64,000 bases of DNA, from NCBI RefSeq assembly GCF_036370855.1, contig NC_088101.1, positions 34,744,585 to 34,808,584 of the forward strand. Reading direction: 5' to 3'. The DNA comes from Dromaius novaehollandiae (lineage: Eukaryota; Chordata; Aves; Casuariiformes; Dromaiidae). A program made the translations under genes and the position numbers. The notes beneath the pieces are model-generated. The model was given only the letters and a program-made list of their open reading frames with translations, was not told where the DNA came from and searched no databases. Of the stretch, positions 61,501 through 64,000 are shown in pieces (within the stretch, counting starts at the first letter, position 1; each line of letters starts with the position of its first letter).

Positions 61501-62554
61501 TCACTTTTCAAATGGTTCAGCTATTCTTTTAGTGATAATGGGATAAGTTCAGCCCATTTAAACTGGTCATTGTTCAGATTCTGATTCTTGGACTGTGCCT
61601 AACACAAAACAGAAGACAAGAGCATAGAAAACCTCAGTCTGCCCCAGTGGATATTGTGCAATAGCTTGTCTAAAGAGAAAATGTTTTCCTAAAGGGCTTC
61701 AGCCAGTGATTAGCTAGTGCCCCTAAGCATAAGTATTTATATTTAACTCCGTATTGTTTAAAACAATTCCATCTCCTGTAACCACAGTTCTATTGGATAA
61801 CAAAAAAAAGTTAGATATAGAATATATTAGATAATATATCAGACAACAGCATATATTAGATACAGAAGGTTGCCTAATTTGTTAAAGAGACGTTTATTCT
61901 GAATGACAACCAAGAAGAAATATCCCAACAAAATATTGGTGTGAAAACTGATGATGTCCACAAATAAAGATATTGTCTTAACCATGAGAAGATCTATCAT
62001 GTCCAGCTTATGCCTAATAGCACTTCATAGACGCCTTGGCCTCAGCAGAGCAATCCAAACTGCCTACGCATGTCTCCATGCTTCCTCTTGCAGTTCAGGG
62101 AATGCCAACCCACAAAACCTGCAGGCAGAATATGGAGATGAGTGATTAGCATTACATCCAGGGGATGTGTTTGAATTCCTGTCTCTCTGCTGCACAAGCA
62201 CTTGATTTGGGGTTAGCTGTTAAGCACTTTCATGTAATTGGGATCCAGATCCTTGTCTAAGTTTAAATACCACAAAAATGTTTGAAATAGTTAATATTCA
62301 TATTTGAAATTACAAAGAATGGGTTTTTAAGAGTGCATAATGCTGGCTTGACTGTGCTCCCACTAGATTTGATGGCATTAACTTTAGAGGGAACAAAATT
62401 AGGCCAAAGCTGACTGTCCTTGAATATCCCACCCACAATTCTTTTTCTTTACACAATAATGTTCTTTCGAATTTATTCTGCAGACAAAACTGTGTAGAGT
62501 TTTATCCAATGTTCCTGGTTGCCCTCTGGACTGCAGGTTGTTTTTTTAATCAAG
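55524..62554 (+). CDS. MGST2: MGST2 microsomal glutathione S-transferase 2, first three coding exons (3' part beyond window)
   Basis: MGST2 is a MAPEG-family integral membrane enzyme of the endoplasmic reticulum and nuclear envelope. It conjugates glutathione to lipid electrophiles, reduces lipid hydroperoxides and makes leukotriene C4 from leukotriene A4. Exons 55524-55581, 60777-60876 and 62484-62554 join in frame (phases 1, 2, then 1) and encode residues 1-76 of a protein that is about 147 residues in human. The first membrane helix is about residues 5-25. The MAPEG loop follows with Arg30, Tyr33, PPAVTG (37-42) and Arg51, then Asn55, Cys56 and Glu58, then the second helix. The family signature around 42-56 is kept except Asp47 for Glu and Thr49 for Val. 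The catalytic Arg of the third-helix region (Arg104 in LTC4S) would be in exons past 64000. FLAP or LTC4S are less likely, because residue identity and gene order fit MGST2. Confidence 0.93.
56441..56486. repeat. 27-bp imperfect tandem duplication
   Basis: CTGCCGGCCTACTTAATAC at 56441 recurs as CTGCCGGCTTACTTAATGC at 56468, with a 27-bp period. About 1.7 copies, in MGST2 intron 1. Confidence 0.8.
57310..57405. repeat. Possible MIR-type SINE relic
   Basis: A weak resemblance to reverse-complement MIR: TTTATTCTGCTGAGCCTCC, TGAGGTAGGAAGGTGCT, GTGACATGACCTCCCCGAAG, CAGTGCTGGAAGTCAGG. Diverged; an alignment to the consensus would settle it. Confidence 0.3.
59926..59939. repeat. Poly(C) run, C14
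   Basis: Uninterrupted C14 in MGST2 intron 1. Confidence 0.9.
60714..60736 (+). other. T21 tract plus AG: decoy splice acceptor before MGST2 exon 2
   Basis: T21 is followed at once by AG at 60735-60736, 40 nt before the real exon 2. It has a longer pyrimidine tract than the true acceptor (TTTTTGCTTGCAG ending at 60776). Splicing here would add 40 nt and form TAA across the junction, so it cannot yield a functional protein. Confidence 0.6.
60777..60876 (+). CDS. MGST2: MGST2 coding exon 2 (MAPEG loop)
   Basis: 100 nt. GC completes Cys20, then residues 21-52, then CA of Gln53. It reads [26 protein letters not shown] and DRTFRA. Arg30 and Arg51 correspond to glutathione-binding arginines of LTC4S. 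Acceptor CTTGCAG, donor CA|GTAAGT. Confidence 0.95.
60877..62483 (+). other. MGST2 intron 2 (phase 2)
   Basis: 1607 bp, AT-rich. An AT-rich stretch at 61813-61862 repeats TATATTAGATA-like words. No gene recognised. Confidence 0.9.
62484..62554 (+). CDS. MGST2: MGST2 coding exon 3 (second membrane helix)
   Basis: 71 nt. A completes Gln53, then residues 54-76 ([18 protein letters not shown], then CFFNQ) and one base of the next codon. The NCxEFYP motif is the family core: Asn55 and Glu58 line the glutathione site. Acceptor ATTCTGCAG, donor CAAG|GTAAAC. The human protein continues VFATCLGL; no such exon is found before 64000. Confidence 0.95.
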
Positions 62555-64000
62555 GTAAACACTTTTTATTTTGGAATGAAAAGTTGTTTTTTTTTTAATG
62601 TACTTTGGTTGTATCAGGTGGTCAATTACTGCAGACATCTGTTTTTCTTCCTTTAACTTCATTACCTTTATATCACTGAGCACTCCTTTCGGAGGGCTAT
62701 ACTGAATTCCCACATAGTCATGGCATTTCACATAGCTCCACTAGCTTTTACTTTTCTCTGCAAATCATGGAACATAGCCACCCTATTTTTCATTTATTCA
62801 GTGGATTTCCAGGGTGAGTCATTCAGAAAAGCAGCTCCCAGATGTTTCCCACTAACCATTATTTACACATTATGGGAGAATTCCCACAGGACATCAAGTA
62901 CAGCTATTGTCCCTGGGGAGAAAACAGCCTGAGGATGCTCAAGTGGGAGTACTCATCCCTGCAGCTGGACCCCTGGCTGAAGGAGACAGAATTCAAGCCA
63001 GCAAATCTTTGGGATTTTACATACCAGATGAGTGACACCACCACTGGGCTACGACTTATTTGTTTGTTTTGGGGCTTAGCACAAGCTAGAATTGAGAGTT
63101 CAAGCTCAGCCAAAACAGCGGCATCTCCACATATGGACAGTTCAGGTATGCAGGGAAGACTTGGGAAAACTGTTATGGTTTCTTAAGCACCTAAGCAGGC
63201 CATTTTTGGCCAACTGTCCTGAACTCAGATACTGCTGTGCTTTCTAACCTCTCTGTTGGATTTCCTGAGGTAGATCGGCAAAGTCTCCTAACAGTGAGGG
63301 GGTGGACTTCTGTAGAGCTAAAACTTGCGACAGAGTCTAGCCTTCACCTTTTCCCTTTTTAACCCTTCCCCAAGCAATGTTTTGGAAGTACAGAGGATGT
63401 GTGTTTGGACAAAAGAAAATTAGTTCATACCTCACTGAACTTCTCTTTCCTGAAAAACTAGTTTTCCTCTCCATTTTCTATGTTTGCTCCAAAACAGTCG
63501 TTCTGTTTTGGGGCTCTCTTATAGATAGCTTCCCATCTCCACTACACCAATGTAATTGCAGAGTTAACACCACTTCAGTCAACAAACTGGATAAGGAATA
63601 GTACACGTGTTCACAGACAGACACTTGAATCAAGTAAAATCACATTCACTAACAGCAACACAGACATGCACTGTCACATGGAAGAAAAGAAGGATTATGT
63701 TAACCTCCTCTGTAAGTCATTTTTTCAGATAAGCATCTCCCATAGGTACATTTACTGGAGTCAAAGCAGAACAGCGTAAAAGCCATCCTCTATAATACTT
63801 ACTTACATGGTCTGAAAGAAAAAAAAAAAATTAACTGACAATGCTTAGTCCTGGATAATACAACTGACCTTACGCACTCTGCTCCATCTATCAAATGGAA
63901 GTAACTTTATGCTCTTCCCACAGGGAGGTCAGAAAGCTAACATTCAGTACAGCTTTCTCTCATGTCCTTGGATAAAAGCTGCTATATAAATGCAAAGAGG
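62555..64000 (+). other. MGST2 intron 3, 5' part
   Basis: I searched by eye for the next exon (a helix followed by YIYGRHLYFWGYSEAAKKR-like residues) and did not find it. The open frame at 62842-63186 is not MGST2 and has no family match. A short A12 run lies near 63821-63832. Confidence 0.75.

Noticed and set aside
62842-63186. 114-codon frame after MGST2 exon 3, considered as exon 4
   Set aside because: Does not resemble the MAPEG third helix or the YGRHLYFWGYSEAAKKR-type segment and lacks a fitting acceptor and phase.
1-64000. Endogenous retrovirus, horizontal transfer or mobile gene cassette
   Set aside because: No gag/pol-type reading frames, no paired long terminal repeats and no abrupt compositional block beyond CpG islands were seen; the only mobile DNA recognised is CR1 and possible MIR relics.

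Overview
The window is nuclear DNA of a vertebrate, most likely a bird. It holds two split genes whose proteins I recognise as orthologues of vertebrate SETD7 and MGST2. It also holds CR1 LINE copies (the dominant bird/reptile retrotransposon) and CpG-island promoters, and SETD7 is compact. No bacterial operon, virus-like element or CRISPR array was seen. Species cannot be fixed from the sequence alone.

Left half, minus strand: SETD7, the SET7/9 lysine methyltransferase, is present in full. I placed eight coding exons between 29430 (ATG) and 8265 (stop). All have GT-AG junctions and compatible phases, and together they encode exactly 366 residues, the length of human SETD7. Three MORN-repeat exons are followed by the SET-domain exons. 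All catalytic residues (Tyr245, Lys294, Asn296, His297, Tyr305, Tyr335) fall at the human numbering. Exon 1 sits in a very dense CpG island (about 28930-29720) with a GCC repeat running into the start codon. A long 3' UTR probably fills 8264 down to about 2160. A separate CpG-rich patch at 1000-1690 has no assignable gene.

Middle (about 30900-55100): roughly 24 kb with no gene I can support, only simple repeats and faint old repeats. A CR1 3' end (about 30500-30918) lies about 1.1 kb upstream of the SETD7 start codon. A larger, rearranged CR1 (about 22600-24650) lies in SETD7 intron 1, antisense to the gene.

Right end, plus strand: the first three coding exons of MGST2 (55524-55581, 60777-60876, 62484-62554) encode residues 1-76 of a protein of about 147 residues. 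The remaining exons lie past the window end. A TATATAA box sits 93 bp before the ATG.

The two genes are divergent, with 26 kb between start codons, the same order and orientation as human SETD7-MGST2. They are not known to share a pathway: one is a protein lysine methyltransferase, the other a membrane glutathione transferase/leukotriene C4 synthase. I did not find an undescribed system. The best oddities are a perfect 15-bp hairpin in SETD7 intron 5, a 39-bp micro-inversion inside the intron 1 CR1, an ATF4/C-EBP-like word inside the SETD7 CpG island, an orphan CpG island, and a decoy splice acceptor before MGST2 exon 2.
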